14,620 nucleotides of DNA from JBAVVD01 sp049697115 (GTDB lineage Bacteria > Acidobacteriota > Aminicenantia > Aminicenantales > UBA4085): NCBI GenBank assembly GCA_049697115.1, contig JBAVVD010000012.1:1-14620 (forward strand), written 5' to 3'. Positions within the stretch are counted from its first letter, which is position 1; every line of letters starts with the position of its first letter. This document shows, piece after piece, positions 6,348-13,598 of this stretch. Below the pieces are notes generated by a model. That model was not told the DNA's origin. It ran no database searches and worked only from the letters and a program-made list of their open reading frames with translations. Made by a program: the position numbers and the translations under genes.

Positions 6348-7025
6348 ATGATTCAATTGAAAGACATTTCCCGTCAATACGGACAGGGAGAGAATGCCAC
6401 GCTCGCCCTGTGCGGCGTCAGTCTGAATATTTCTCCCGGCGCTTTTGTTAAAATCGTCGGCACATCCGGCTCAGGGAAAACCACTCTTCTCAATATCATC
6501 GGCGGCCTGGACACTGGATATGCCGGGACGGCCGTCGTTGCCGGAAAAAACCTTAAACGCCTCAATGACAGGGAGCTCAGTCGGTTTCGGAATGAAACCG
6601 TCGGTTTTGTCTTTCAGCATTTTTATCTTCTGGACCACCTGGATGCCTTACAGAATGTCGCTCTGGCCTCTTTCTTTTCAAACCAGGATGACTCCCGTCC
6701 CCTCCGCCGCGCTGAAGAGGTGTTGCGCCGGGTGGGCCTTGAAGATAAGATGCATCAGTTTCCGGGCCAGCTCTCGGGCGGCCAAAAACAGCGCGTGGCC
6801 ATTGCCCGGGCCCTGTTCAACCGTCCGAAACTGATCCTGGCCGATGAACCGACAGGAAATCTGGACACCCGCACCGGAGCCCAGATTATTACCACCTTCG
6901 AATCCCTGAATCGCGATGACGGGCTGACTGTCATCGCTGTCACCCATGAGGACCACCTGTTTCGTTTCTCAACCCAGACCATCCATCTGGAAGACGGCCG
7001 GGTGGCGGAGATGACTCTCACATGA
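6348..7025 (+). CDS. ABC transporter ATP-binding protein, LolD/MacB type
   Basis: A 225-aa cytoplasmic ATPase that powers the adjacent permease. Walker A is GTSGSGKTT (38-46), the Q-loop Gln is in FVFQ (87-90), the signature is LSGGQ (142-146), Walker B is LILADE (162-167) with PTGNLD after it, and the switch His is in VTHE (198-201). Length and the sequence after Walker B fit the LolD/MacB/FtsE group, which couples ATP hydrolysis to mechanical work on periplasmic partners rather than to channel-type transport. The stop overlaps the permease start as ATGA (7022-7025), so the two are translationally coupled. The start at 6348 gives the usual N-terminus although it lacks a visible ribosome binding site. 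The substrate is not determinable; lipoprotein release, macrolide/peptide export and envelope stress roles are all possible. Confidence 0.9.
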   Translation: MIQLKDISRQYGQGENATLALCGVSLNISPGAFVKIVGTSGSGKTTLLNIIGGLDTGYAGTAVVAGKNLKRLNDRELSRFRNETVGFVFQHFYLLDHLDALQNVALASFFSNQDDSRPLRRAEEVLRRVGLEDKMHQFPGQLSGGQKQRVAIARALFNRPKLILADEPTGNLDTRTGAQIITTFESLNRDDGLTVIAVTHEDHLFRFSTQTIHLEDGRVAEMTLT

Positions 7026-8374
7026 ACATCCGTAAACTCAGCCGGTTTATTTCCCAGAATCTCCGCCGGAACCGCAAAAATTTTATTTTCTCCAGCATCG
7101 GCATTGTCGTGGGAATATCCAGCTTTGTCTTCTTCGTTGCCCTCGGCAGCGGAATTAAACGGATTGTGGCCACAGAGATATTCCCCCAGGAGGCCAACCG
7201 GATTCAAGTGGTGTCGCCTCTGGCCGGCTATGACTCTTCAGGAAGCCGCCGGATTGATGAAGAAGTACTGCAGGAACTTGCCCGAATTCCCGGAGTGACG
7301 GCCGTGTATCCGCGGATGAAATTTGTTGTTCCGGCGACTATGACGCTCGACGGCCGCGGTTTTTCAGAAGAGGACCTGACCAAGATCGCCGGCCTCCCCG
7401 GCATAACTCCCGATGAACTCAAGTCGGTCAGGAAGCTGAGCTTGTGGATTGAAATCATGGCCGACGGTATCGATCCGCGCCTGGCCAGGAATGATATCCT
7501 CTTCGGCGAGTTCGCCGATCCTGCGCCCGGCCAGCCCATTCCCATACTCCTCTCCAAGCGGTTGGTCGAGATTTACAATGCGAGCTTTGCCAGAGTCCGC
7601 CGCCTTCCTCCGATTAGTGAAATCATCATTCCCTACATACCCACTCTGCCCCTGACTCTCAACGATTCCTATGTCTCCAGAGATATCACCGGCCCCAGAC
7701 AGCTCGTCCGAATCAAATTGGTCGGGACCAGCCACCACGCCCTCCTCGGAGGCATCACCATGCCTCTGGAGACCATTCGTAAATTCAACCGGCAGTTCGG
7801 AGGCGAGGAAGCCTCTCACATATATGACATGGCCGTGCTGGAAGTGATCTCCTCGGACAGGCTCAGTGCCGTGCAACTGGCCATCCGCAAACTGGGTTTC
7901 GACATCGACACCAGTCAAAAGCGCATGGCCGAAAGTGTCGGATTTGCCGTCACCCTGGTCACGCTCGGATTTACCCTTATCAGCCTGGCCATGGTCGGAG
8001 TGGCCGCCATCAACATCGGCCATACCTTTTTCATGATTATTTACGAGCGCCAGCGCGAAATCGGATTGCTGAAAGCCCTGGGGGCTTCAAAAGGCAACAT
8101 CCGATCCATGATCTTCGGAGAGGCCGTACTGGTCGGCACGGCCGGTGGAGCCGCAGGAGCGGCTGTGGGTGTCGCCGCCTGCGGGCTTGTGAACTGGTTG
8201 GCGGTCCGGCTGCTTCCTGAATTTCCCTTCAAGCCAGACCAATTTTTCGCCTATCCCGGCTGGATGCTCGCCGGCGGCGTGCTGCTGGCTGTGGCGTTCT
8301 GCCTGGCTGGGGCCTTCTCTCCGGCGAACCGGGCGGCGAAGTTCGATCCGGCCTCTACACTCTCCGGAAGATAA
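7022..8374 (+). CDS. MacB/FtsX-type ABC permease
   Basis: A 450-aa inner-membrane protein, partner of the upstream ATPase. It has one N-terminal membrane helix (about 22-45, NFIFSSIGIVVGISSFVFFVA without its flanks) and a large periplasmic domain (about 50-305). Three C-terminal helices follow (about 308-335, 365-395, 415-435). Between the first two of these lies the conserved coupling segment ERQREIGLLKALGAS (about 342-356), typical of FtsX/MacB permeases. The protein is shorter than MacB, which carries its ATPase fused; here it is separate, as in LolCDE-like systems, but only one permease gene is present, so a homodimer is likely. No outer-membrane TolC-like or membrane-fusion gene is adjacent. 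Confidence 0.88.
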   Translation: MNIRKLSRFISQNLRRNRKNFIFSSIGIVVGISSFVFFVALGSGIKRIVATEIFPQEANRIQVVSPLAGYDSSGSRRIDEEVLQELARIPGVTAVYPRMKFVVPATMTLDGRGFSEEDLTKIAGLPGITPDELKSVRKLSLWIEIMADGIDPRLARNDILFGEFADPAPGQPIPILLSKRLVEIYNASFARVRRLPPISEIIIPYIPTLPLTLNDSYVSRDITGPRQLVRIKLVGTSHHALLGGITMPLETIRKFNRQFGGEEASHIYDMAVLEVISSDRLSAVQLAIRKLGFDIDTSQKRMAESVGFAVTLVTLGFTLISLAMVGVAAINIGHTFFMIIYERQREIGLLKALGASKGNIRSMIFGEAVLVGTAGGAAGAAVGVAACGLVNWLAVRLLPEFPFKPDQFFAYPGWMLAGGVLLAVAFCLAGAFSPANRAAKFDPASTLSGR

Positions 8375-8415
8375 CGAAAGGTAAAGGCAAATTTTACTCA
8401 ATTAAGGAGCCATCA

Positions 8416-8595
8416 ATGATTGAAACCGTAGAAAAAAACGATTTGATGCCCATCTGTCCTCACTGTAAAACCGAACTCCACAAGTTATACTTCCAGAAAT
8501 TGACCAGCCTTTTCGGGAAACGCTTTATTTACTTCTGCCCCAACTGCAGGTCCGTTCTCGGTGTGTCGCACAGAAAAGGTTTCTGGATGGGTTGA
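8416..8595 (+). CDS. 59-aa zinc-ribbon protein
   Basis: A short gene with a strong ribosome binding site, AAGGAG six bases before the ATG. Two CxxC knuckles, CPHC (14-17) and CPNC (41-44), are 23 residues apart and should bind one zinc. The C-terminus GVSHRKGFWMG is basic and looks conserved in style. No signal peptide or membrane segment. It starts 41 bases after the permease stop with no promoter or terminator visible between, so it is probably the third gene of the ABC operon. Function is unknown: such ribbons act as nucleic-acid or protein adaptors. Confidence 0.75.
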   Translation: MIETVEKNDLMPICPHCKTELHKLYFQKLTSLFGKRFIYFCPNCRSVLGVSHRKGFWMG

Positions 8596-8602
8596 TCAAG
8601 GA

Positions 8603-8624
8603 TGTCGCGGGCATTGCTGCGACA
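8603..8624 (+). terminator. possible hairpin at end of ABC operon
   Basis: TGTCGC (8603-8608) pairs with GCGACA (8619-8624) around a 10-base loop, just after the zinc-ribbon stop codon. No U-tract follows, so it is not a classical intrinsic terminator; it may protect the mRNA 3' end. Confidence 0.35.
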
Positions 8625-8657
8625 AACCTCTGCTCCAAACGACAAGTTAAATAGAGT

Positions 8658-8685
8658 TTGCCTCTTTTTTTTTAAAAGATAAAAT
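8658..8685 (+). promoter_or_regulatory. promoter of the aldo/keto reductase gene
   Basis: TTGCCT (8658-8663), a 16-base spacer containing a run of nine T, and TAAAAT (8680-8685). The GAGGAGG ribosome binding site (8702-8708) follows, ideally spaced before the ATG at 8715. Confidence 0.5.
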
Positions 8686-8714
8686 AGAGACAGAAAACTC
8701 TGAGAGGAGGTTCT

Positions 8715-10049
8715 ATGCATAGAAAAATCTGTCAGAACCGCAGACATTTCCTAAAGACTGCCGCCCTGGGAATAATCAGCACGGGAATGACTATCAGAAG
8801 CGGACATGCCCACACCGATGAAACCGGCAGAGCCGACAGCGGAAAAATTCAAGACACAGTCTCTTCGAAAATAAAAGGCTATCGGTTACTTGGCCGGACC
8901 GGCTTCAAGGTTTCGGACCTGGCTGTCGGTTATGTTCAAGATGACGGACTGATCAGCGCCATGCTGGATACGGGGATAAATTATATCGATACGGCGGAGA
9001 GCTACCCCGGCCATCACCGGACTGTCGGCAAGGCCATCAAGGGGCATGACCGCAAATCCCTGTTCATCAACTCCAAGATGCTCATGGAAGAAGACATCTC
9101 CAAAGAAGGCTTGATCAAACGGGTGCACCGGGCTCTGGAAGACCTGGGCACGGACTACATCGATTGCATGATGATGCACATGCCGGAAAAGGTCGAAATC
9201 CTCAAGACCGAGGGATTCCATGCGGCCATGCAGCAGCTCAAGACCGAAGGGCGAATTAGATATGTGGGCGTATCCCACCACGGTTCCTTCTGGTTCAGAG
9301 ACCCGGAAGAGACAATGGAAAAAGTCCTCCTGGCAGCGGCCGAGGACGGAAGGTTTGACGTTTTTCTCATGGCCTATAACTTCCTTCAGATGGATCAGGC
9401 CGAAAGGGTGCTTGAGGTCTGCCAGGAAAAAAAGATAGGCACGGCCCTGATGAAAACCGCTCCGGTCACAAAGTATTACATCCTCAAATCAAGAGTCGAA
9501 CAGCTCGATAAGGAAGGAAAGGACGTTCACCCCCTCTACAGGGAAGGACTGAAAAGGTTCAAAGAGAAAGCCGAGAAGGCCGAGCAGCTCATTACAAAAT
9601 ATGACCTCAAGAATCCTGAAGAAATCAGGGAAGCATCCATCCGGTTTGTGCTCGACAATCCCCGGGTGAACACAGTCTGCTGTTCTCTGAATACTTACGA
9701 TGAGATGGAGCGAATTCTGCGCCTCTCCGGAACCACGCTCAGCGACATGGATAAGGCAAAGCTGTCCGCTTACAAAGAAGGGTGCGGCGATCTCTACTGC
9801 CGCCACGCCTGCGGAGTGTGCGAACCCCATTGTCCACACAGAGTCCCTGTGAACACGATCATGCGTTATAACCATTACTTCCTGGCGCAGGGCCGAGAAA
9901 AACAAGCGATGCTGAAGTACTCCGAAATACCCGGTGCGAAAGCCGATGTGTGCGGCGCATGCCCGGGATTCTGTGAGTCTGCGTGTCCCCACAATGTCCC
10001 CATCCAGGGCATGCTCATCCTGGCGCATAACCAGCTTTCGCTGGCCTAA
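8715..10049 (+). CDS. Tat-signal aldo/keto reductase fused to a 4Fe-4S ferredoxin-like domain
   Basis: A 444-aa oxidoreductase. The N-terminus has a twin-arginine signal, NRRHFLKTAALGI (8-20), so it is probably exported folded to the periplasm. The aldo/keto reductase barrel spans about 55-345. The expected catalytic tetrad is visible: Asp92 and Tyr97 (DTAESYP), Lys121 (NSKM) and His155 (MMHMPE). The C-terminal part has two cysteine clusters, CGDLYCRHACGVCEPHCP (357-374) and CGACPGFCESACP (413-425), enough for one or two iron-sulfur clusters. In cytoplasmic family members the barrel uses NADPH; export and the Fe-S tail suggest electrons come from or go to a redox partner instead. The substrate is unknown. 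The start is fixed by GAGGAGG six bases upstream. It is convergent with trpS, 14 bases apart. Confidence 0.88.
   Translation: MHRKICQNRRHFLKTAALGIISTGMTIRSGHAHTDETGRADSGKIQDTVSSKIKGYRLLGRTGFKVSDLAVGYVQDDGLISAMLDTGINYIDTAESYPGHHRTVGKAIKGHDRKSLFINSKMLMEEDISKEGLIKRVHRALEDLGTDYIDCMMMHMPEKVEILKTEGFHAAMQQLKTEGRIRYVGVSHHGSFWFRDPEETMEKVLLAAAEDGRFDVFLMAYNFLQMDQAERVLEVCQEKKIGTALMKTAPVTKYYILKSRVEQLDKEGKDVHPLYREGLKRFKEKAEKAEQLITKYDLKNPEEIREASIRFVLDNPRVNTVCCSLNTYDEMERILRLSGTTLSDMDKAKLSAYKEGCGDLYCRHACGVCEPHCPHRVPVNTIMRYNHYFLAQGREKQAMLKYSEIPGAKADVCGACPGFCESACPHNVPIQGMLILAHNQLSLA
10031..10044. terminator. possible bidirectional hairpin between convergent genes
   Basis: CCAGC-TTTC-GCTGG is a perfect 5-bp stem at the 3' end of the reductase gene, 20 bases from the end of convergent trpS. 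No U-tract follows on either strand, so termination activity is uncertain. Confidence 0.3.
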
Positions 10050-10063
10050 GTCATTGGATGAAT

Positions 10064-11104
10064 TCAGAAAAATCTCCGCTTTAATCCCATGGCCTCTTTG
10101 GCTTCTGCAATCACTTCCGCTGCAATTTTTTTTGCCTTCTGCGCTCCTCTGGACAGAACGTCATGGACATAGTCGGGACGCGCAAGCAACTGCTCGGCTT
10201 TTCTTCGGATAGGCCCCAGCACTTTCTCCATATTATCCAGAAGCCTCTTCTTACACTCCAAACAACCGATGCCGGCCGTCGTGCAGCCCTTTCTTACCCA
10301 GGCCCGATCCGAGGCCGGTGAAAAATTCCGGTGATAGCTCATGTAGATATTGCAGTCTTCGGGAATTCCCGCATCCTCTTTGCGTTTTCTCCGTTCATCG
10401 GTCTTGGCGGGACCCAGGTTTTTCCAGATACTTTCCGGCGGCTCCAGGATGCCGATGGTATTGTTCAGGCTCTTGGACATCTTGTTGATACCGTCGAGGC
10501 CCATGATACGCTTGGCTTTTGTCAGATACGCCTGACATTCAGGAAACACTTCCCCAAAGCGGGAATTGAAATTGCGGGCGATCTCCCGGGCCATCTCGAT
10601 GTGCTGCACCTGGTCTTCTCCGACAGGAACGACGCTGGCCTTGTAGAGCAGAATATCCGCCGCCTGCAGGACCGGATAGGTAAACAGACCGACATTGATG
10701 TTTTCTTTATATTGCTGCGCTTTCTGTTTGAACTGGGTCATCCGCGCAAGGTCACCAAACAATGTCACCGTATTGAAGATCCAGGCAAGCTCCGTATGCT
10801 CAGGGACTTCACTCTGGATGAAGAGCGTGCAGCGTTCGGGATCGAGTCCGGCGGCGATATTGGCCACGGCCGAGTCAAAAATCCTGGCCGGCATTTCGGA
10901 AGGATCATAGTCGATGGTCGCCGCATGGTGGTCGACAATACAGAAGAAACACTCGTAATCGTCCAAAAATGTCACCCAGTTCGATATGGCCCCCAGATAG
11001 TTGCCAATATGGACTTCGCCGGTGGGCTGGATTCCAGAGAAGACCCGGATTTTCTTTTCATTGTTCCAGTACGTCAGATAGCCTTTCTTATCCCGTTTCA
11101 TCAT
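10064..11104 (-). CDS. trpS: tryptophanyl-tRNA synthetase
   Basis: A class I aminoacyl-tRNA synthetase that charges tRNA-Trp with tryptophan in the cytoplasm. Numbering is from the ATG at 11104 (346 aa, usual family size). It has SGIQPTGEVHIGNYLGA with the HIGH-type motif HIGN (32-35), the DHHAAT segment and KMSKS (208-212). The C-terminal region has a Cys-rich part, CTTAGIGCLECKK, typical of one bacterial TrpRS subgroup. I chose 11104 because GGAGAGG lies just upstream; the in-frame ATG at 11158 adds 18 unrelated residues with no ribosome binding site. A second ATG follows immediately (11101). The promoter lies at 11174-11203. The leader of about 60 bases shows no T-box features. Confidence 0.95.
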   Translation of the reverse strand: MMKRDKKGYLTYWNNEKKIRVFSGIQPTGEVHIGNYLGAISNWVTFLDDYECFFCIVDHHAATIDYDPSEMPARIFDSAVANIAAGLDPERCTLFIQSEVPEHTELAWIFNTVTLFGDLARMTQFKQKAQQYKENINVGLFTYPVLQAADILLYKASVVPVGEDQVQHIEMAREIARNFNSRFGEVFPECQAYLTKAKRIMGLDGINKMSKSLNNTIGILEPPESIWKNLGPAKTDERRKRKEDAGIPEDCNIYMSYHRNFSPASDRAWVRKGCTTAGIGCLECKKRLLDNMEKVLGPIRRKAEQLLARPDYVHDVLSRGAQKAKKIAAEVIAEAKEAMGLKRRFF

Positions 11105-11173
11105 GGCCCTCTCCAAAAGAGTAAAGATGCCGCCGCGGAGATTATCCCTCCGGAGCATGCAATTTAAAAAACA

Positions 11174-11203
11174 ATTATACTTTTTCCCGGACGGTCAGGG
11201 CAA
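11174..11203 (-). promoter_or_regulatory. trpS promoter
   Basis: On the minus strand, TTGCCC (11203-11198), an 18-base spacer and a perfect TATAAT (11179-11174). It is divergent from the promoter at 11228-11257, with only 24 bases between their -35 boxes. Confidence 0.65.
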
Positions 11204-11227
11204 CCTCCGTTTTTTCTCAAGGCTCTA

Positions 11228-11257
11228 TTGACTTCAAGAAACCTCCGGCTGTATATT
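11228..11257 (+). promoter_or_regulatory. promoter of the DUF4412-like gene
   Basis: TTGACT (11228-11233), an 18-base spacer and TATATT (11252-11257). It gives a leader of about 73 bases before the ATG at 11337. Confidence 0.6.
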
Positions 11258-11336
11258 GTTGACGATGGGAATGCGGGTGCTTGACAGCAAAGCCATTCTT
11301 CATGCCCCATTAAAATACTTACCGAAAGGAGGAACA

Positions 11337-12077
11337 ATGAAAAAATTAATATTCATTTTAACGGCCATAATCGCCACCGCATCGTTTTTGGGCGCCGATG
11401 TGCACATTAAATCCAAAACCCACACGGACGCTTTTGAGATGATGGGCCAGGTGCAGCCGGCCAAGGATGAGCTCACGGAACAGTGGATCGGGAACAACAT
11501 ATTTGCAACGTTCTCGTCCAAACAGAATATGGTCATCGACCTCAATAAAAACATGATGTATGTCATCTATCCTCAAGATAAAAGCTACGTCGAAGCTCAG
11601 CTTCCTTTAGATTTATCCAAGCTCCTTCCGCCAGAGGCCGCCCAAATGTTATCCATGTTTCAGGTGACGGCAAAAGTGACTCCCACAGACGAAACCAAAA
11701 AGGTCGGTGACTGGAATAGCACGGGATACGATATGGAGATGAATTTTACAGGGATGATGTCGATGACAATGAATTTGAAAATCTGGGCCTCAACTGAGGT
11801 CCATTTTGACTGGAAAACGTACATGGAAGAGATGTATCCGGCTGTGCTGAAAGTGTCATCGATCAGCATGCCTCTCACCGATGATATCGTCAACGAGTTT
11901 AAAAAGATCAAGGGGTTCCAGGTGGCCAGTGAGATGACCATGAATATAATGGGGGCCAATATGCGCGTGACTACGGAAGTCATCGAAATCGCGGAAAAGC
12001 CTGCTCCTGCGGAGACGTATTCGGTTCCCGCCGGATTTACAAAAAAGGATACACTGAGCCTGCAGCGCGATTTTTAA
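11337..12077 (+). CDS. secreted DUF4412/LolA-like protein
   Basis: A 246-aa exported protein. The ATG at 11337 follows AAAGGAGG at ideal spacing and begins a classic Sec signal (MKKLIFILTAIIATASFLGA, cleavage near residue 20). The upstream in-frame ATG at 11256 overlaps the -10 box and is rejected. The mature chain reads as repeated beta strands: WIGNNIFATFSSKQNMVIDL, MMYVIYPQDKSYVE and later WNSTGYDMEMNF. This pattern is seen in DUF4412 and lipoprotein-carrier-fold proteins that bind lipids or lipoprotein chains in the periplasm. It is strikingly Met-rich (MEMNFTGMMSMTMN, MTMNIMGANM). No lipobox Cys, so it is soluble rather than lipid-anchored. Family assignment is by pattern recall only. 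Confidence 0.7.
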   Translation: MKKLIFILTAIIATASFLGADVHIKSKTHTDAFEMMGQVQPAKDELTEQWIGNNIFATFSSKQNMVIDLNKNMMYVIYPQDKSYVEAQLPLDLSKLLPPEAAQMLSMFQVTAKVTPTDETKKVGDWNSTGYDMEMNFTGMMSMTMNLKIWASTEVHFDWKTYMEEMYPAVLKVSSISMPLTDDIVNEFKKIKGFQVASEMTMNIMGANMRVTTEVIEIAEKPAPAETYSVPAGFTKKDTLSLQRDF

Positions 12078-12113
12078 TAATTGACCAGAGACGCACGACC
12101 TCTCTTTTCTTAT

Positions 12114-12119
12114 TATAAT
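12114..12119 (+). promoter_or_regulatory. candidate -10 box before the MaoC-like gene
   Basis: A perfect TATAAT 47 bases before the ATG at 12166. No -35 box lies at normal spacing (TTGACC at 12081 is 27 bases away), so this is weak evidence for a separate promoter. Confidence 0.3.
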
Positions 12120-12165
12120 TCCCCATTCAATTCCTGATAGCCGCGCAAAGGAGTTTGAGCAAAGA

Positions 12166-12624
12166 ATGAATGAACGGTTGAGGCCTCAACGCATCAAAGA
12201 GCTTCTCGGGAAGGAAATCGGAAAGTCCGACTGGCTGACAATAGACCAGAGCCGCATCAATGCCTTTGCTGAATGCACAGAAGACCGGCAGTGGATTCAT
12301 GTTGACCCGGAAAAAGCCGGAAAAGGCCCGCTGAAAAGTACGGTCGCCCATGGCTTTTTGATTCTTTCGCTTCTTTCTTATTTCCATCAACAGAATCCTC
12401 TTTTTCGCATGAAATTTAGAATGGCGGCGAACTATGGGCTCAATCGAGTCCGTTTCATCCATCCGGTCCGGCCGGGAAATCGCATTCGCAACCGTGCCGT
12501 TCTTAAAGAGATGACAAAGAAAGGATTCCGCAGAGTTATTCTTCGTATCGAAAACACCGTGGAAATCGAAGGAGAAAACAAGCCGGCCTTGGTGGCCGAA
12601 CTCCTCGTCATGATTTTTCTGTAG
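12166..12624 (+). CDS. MaoC-family (R)-hydratase / hot-dog-fold dehydratase
   Basis: A 152-aa single hot-dog-domain protein. Family members hydrate trans-2-enoyl-CoA or an acyl-carrier equivalent to the (R)-3-hydroxy form. The hydratase signature is FAECTEDRQWIHVDPEKA (34-51), with catalytic candidates Asp40 and His45 at the usual five-residue spacing, followed by VAHGFLILSLLS (60-71). The length matches stand-alone PhaJ/MaoC hydratases. AAAGGAG lies 13 bases upstream of the ATG, rather far. No fatty-acid or polyhydroxyalkanoate gene is adjacent, so the pathway is open; a nodulation-protein-N-like role is the alternative. Confidence 0.85.
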   Translation: MNERLRPQRIKELLGKEIGKSDWLTIDQSRINAFAECTEDRQWIHVDPEKAGKGPLKSTVAHGFLILSLLSYFHQQNPLFRMKFRMAANYGLNRVRFIHPVRPGNRIRNRAVLKEMTKKGFRRVILRIENTVEIEGENKPALVAELLVMIFL

Positions 12625-12648
12625 CCAGCGAATTTTTAAAAGATTTCA

Positions 12649-12712
12649 GAATCTCTTCCATTTCGTGGGGGCAAGAGAGGAGATATCCGGAGGGGCCTCG
12701 CGGCCCTTCAGG
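12649..12712 (+). repeat. 64-bp dispersed repeat, copy B
   Basis: Partner of 95-158 (inverse orientation), 52 of 64 positions identical by hand count. It lies in the 116-base gap between two convergent genes. In this copy GGGCC-TCGC-GGCCC (12695-12708 region) forms a GC-rich hairpin extended by CC/GG pairs, whereas copy A has lost the inner pairs. It could serve here as a bidirectional transcription end signal. Confidence 0.75.
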
Positions 12713-12740
12713 CTATTCTGAAAGGCCTCACCTTCATGAT

Positions 12741-13436
12741 TCACTTTAAAAAAAATTCGAAAATGTCTTTCACACTCAGGACAACGGGAGAATCCGGAAT
12801 TCGGCGGTGAAAAGTACAAACGGCCATCGCGTAGCGACTGTCGACTGTGTACGTTTTAAAATAGACATGCGGGCAGGATTTCCCTCCGGAAAAAAGAGCT
12901 ATTCTTCCCTTTCTGGGATAGAGAATGGAAAATGAATCCAGGGGCATCCACAGTCCTTTCCCGACCGCCTTGAGATAACTTTCCTTCAATGTCCATAGAG
13001 TGTAGAAATGGGACAGTCGTTTCGAGGGAGAAGTTTTTAAAAGCGCTCTGTGCTCTTCTTCTGATAAACAGCTCCGCAGAAGCGGCTCGTCGACAGATCT
13101 GATCTCCTCGATATCCACTCCCACCGGCTGTCTATCCACAGCACAAACAACCCAATCTCCCGAATGGGAAAGACTGAAGTGGAGATCGTCCCGATTCTTC
13201 AGAACAGGCTTATTGAATGCGTTCGTCGAAAAGACAAGCATCTCTGGAGGAAAACCGGTTTTACGCGCGATGCAAAACCGAATCAGCAGATCCGCAAAGA
13301 GCGTGCGGTGAGCATCTTCCCATTTGTGAAAACTGCAAATTTTCTCTTTTTTTTCAGAGCCGACTGACTTGAGTAAACGGGAGAAGATATCCTCAGGCAG
13401 CCGGCCTGCCCTATTCAGGGAATAGAGCTCCATCAT
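12741..13436 (-). CDS. Sfp-type 4'-phosphopantetheinyl transferase
   Basis: Transfers the phosphopantetheine arm of CoA onto a conserved Ser of carrier proteins, in the cytoplasm. Numbering is from the ATG at 13436 (231 aa, normal Sfp size). Motifs seen: HFSLSHSGDW (86-95), the Mg-binding VGVDIEEI (105-112; Asp108, Glu110) and FYTLWTLKESYLKAVGKGL (145-163; Trp148, Lys151, Glu152, Lys156). The frame is open further upstream to a TTG at 13517, but that extension is translated REP-like repeat and should not be included. The real start is one of two adjacent ATGs (13436 or 13433); neither has a clear ribosome binding site. The carrier domain of the synthetase at 2135-4531 is the only obvious substrate in the window. 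Confidence 0.9.
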   Translation of the reverse strand: MMELYSLNRAGRLPEDIFSRLLKSVGSEKKEKICSFHKWEDAHRTLFADLLIRFCIARKTGFPPEMLVFSTNAFNKPVLKNRDDLHFSLSHSGDWVVCAVDRQPVGVDIEEIRSVDEPLLRSCLSEEEHRALLKTSPSKRLSHFYTLWTLKESYLKAVGKGLWMPLDSFSILYPRKGRIALFSGGKSCPHVYFKTYTVDSRYAMAVCTFHRRIPDSPVVLSVKDIFEFFLK

Positions 13437-13450
13437 GGACGTGTTGAAAA

Positions 13451-13544
13451 GGGGACATGTTCTGAATTCTCTTGAATTCGATACCTGTCCCGAATTTATG
13501 TTCCAGACTTGGCACAAGTCCCCGAATTACCGGGGGACAGACTT
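13451..13544. repeat. REP-like palindrome cluster
   Basis: Two imperfect palindromes in tandem. The first pairs GGGACA (13452-13457) with TGTCCC (13486-13491) and GAATTC (13464-13469) with GAATTC (13474-13479) around TCTT. The second pairs GTCCCC (13518-13523) with GGGGAC (13533-13538). AAGTC (13516-13520) can instead pair with GACTT at 13506-13510 or 13540-13544. The units share GTCCC(C)GAATT. This architecture matches extragenic palindromes of the REP/BIME kind mobilised by REP-associated transposases, none of which is present here. Confidence 0.6.
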
Positions 13545-13598
13545 CAACCCCATAAAACTGACCGGGCTGAAAAGATTCTCCGTCTCGATAGAGCGGGA

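Noticed and set aside
7364..8023. Long minus-strand open frame opposite the permease gene
   Set aside because: It is a codon-bias shadow of the permease; no ribosome binding site and a His/Asp/Gly-rich translation without domain pattern.
11105..11158. 18-residue N-terminal extension of trpS
   Set aside because: No ribosome binding site and unrelated to the family; GGAGAGG precedes the ATG at 11104.
10331..11167. 278-aa plus-strand open frame opposite trpS
   Set aside because: It is antisense to a clear tryptophanyl-tRNA synthetase and shows no motif of its own.
11256..11336. N-terminal extension of the DUF4412-like protein
   Set aside because: The upstream ATG overlaps a -10 box, and the ATG at 11337 has an ideal AAAGGAGG and begins a standard signal peptide.
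13437..13517. N-terminal extension of the phosphopantetheinyl transferase from a TTG
   Set aside because: It is translated REP-like sequence; starting at the ATG pair at 13436/13433 gives the normal family length.
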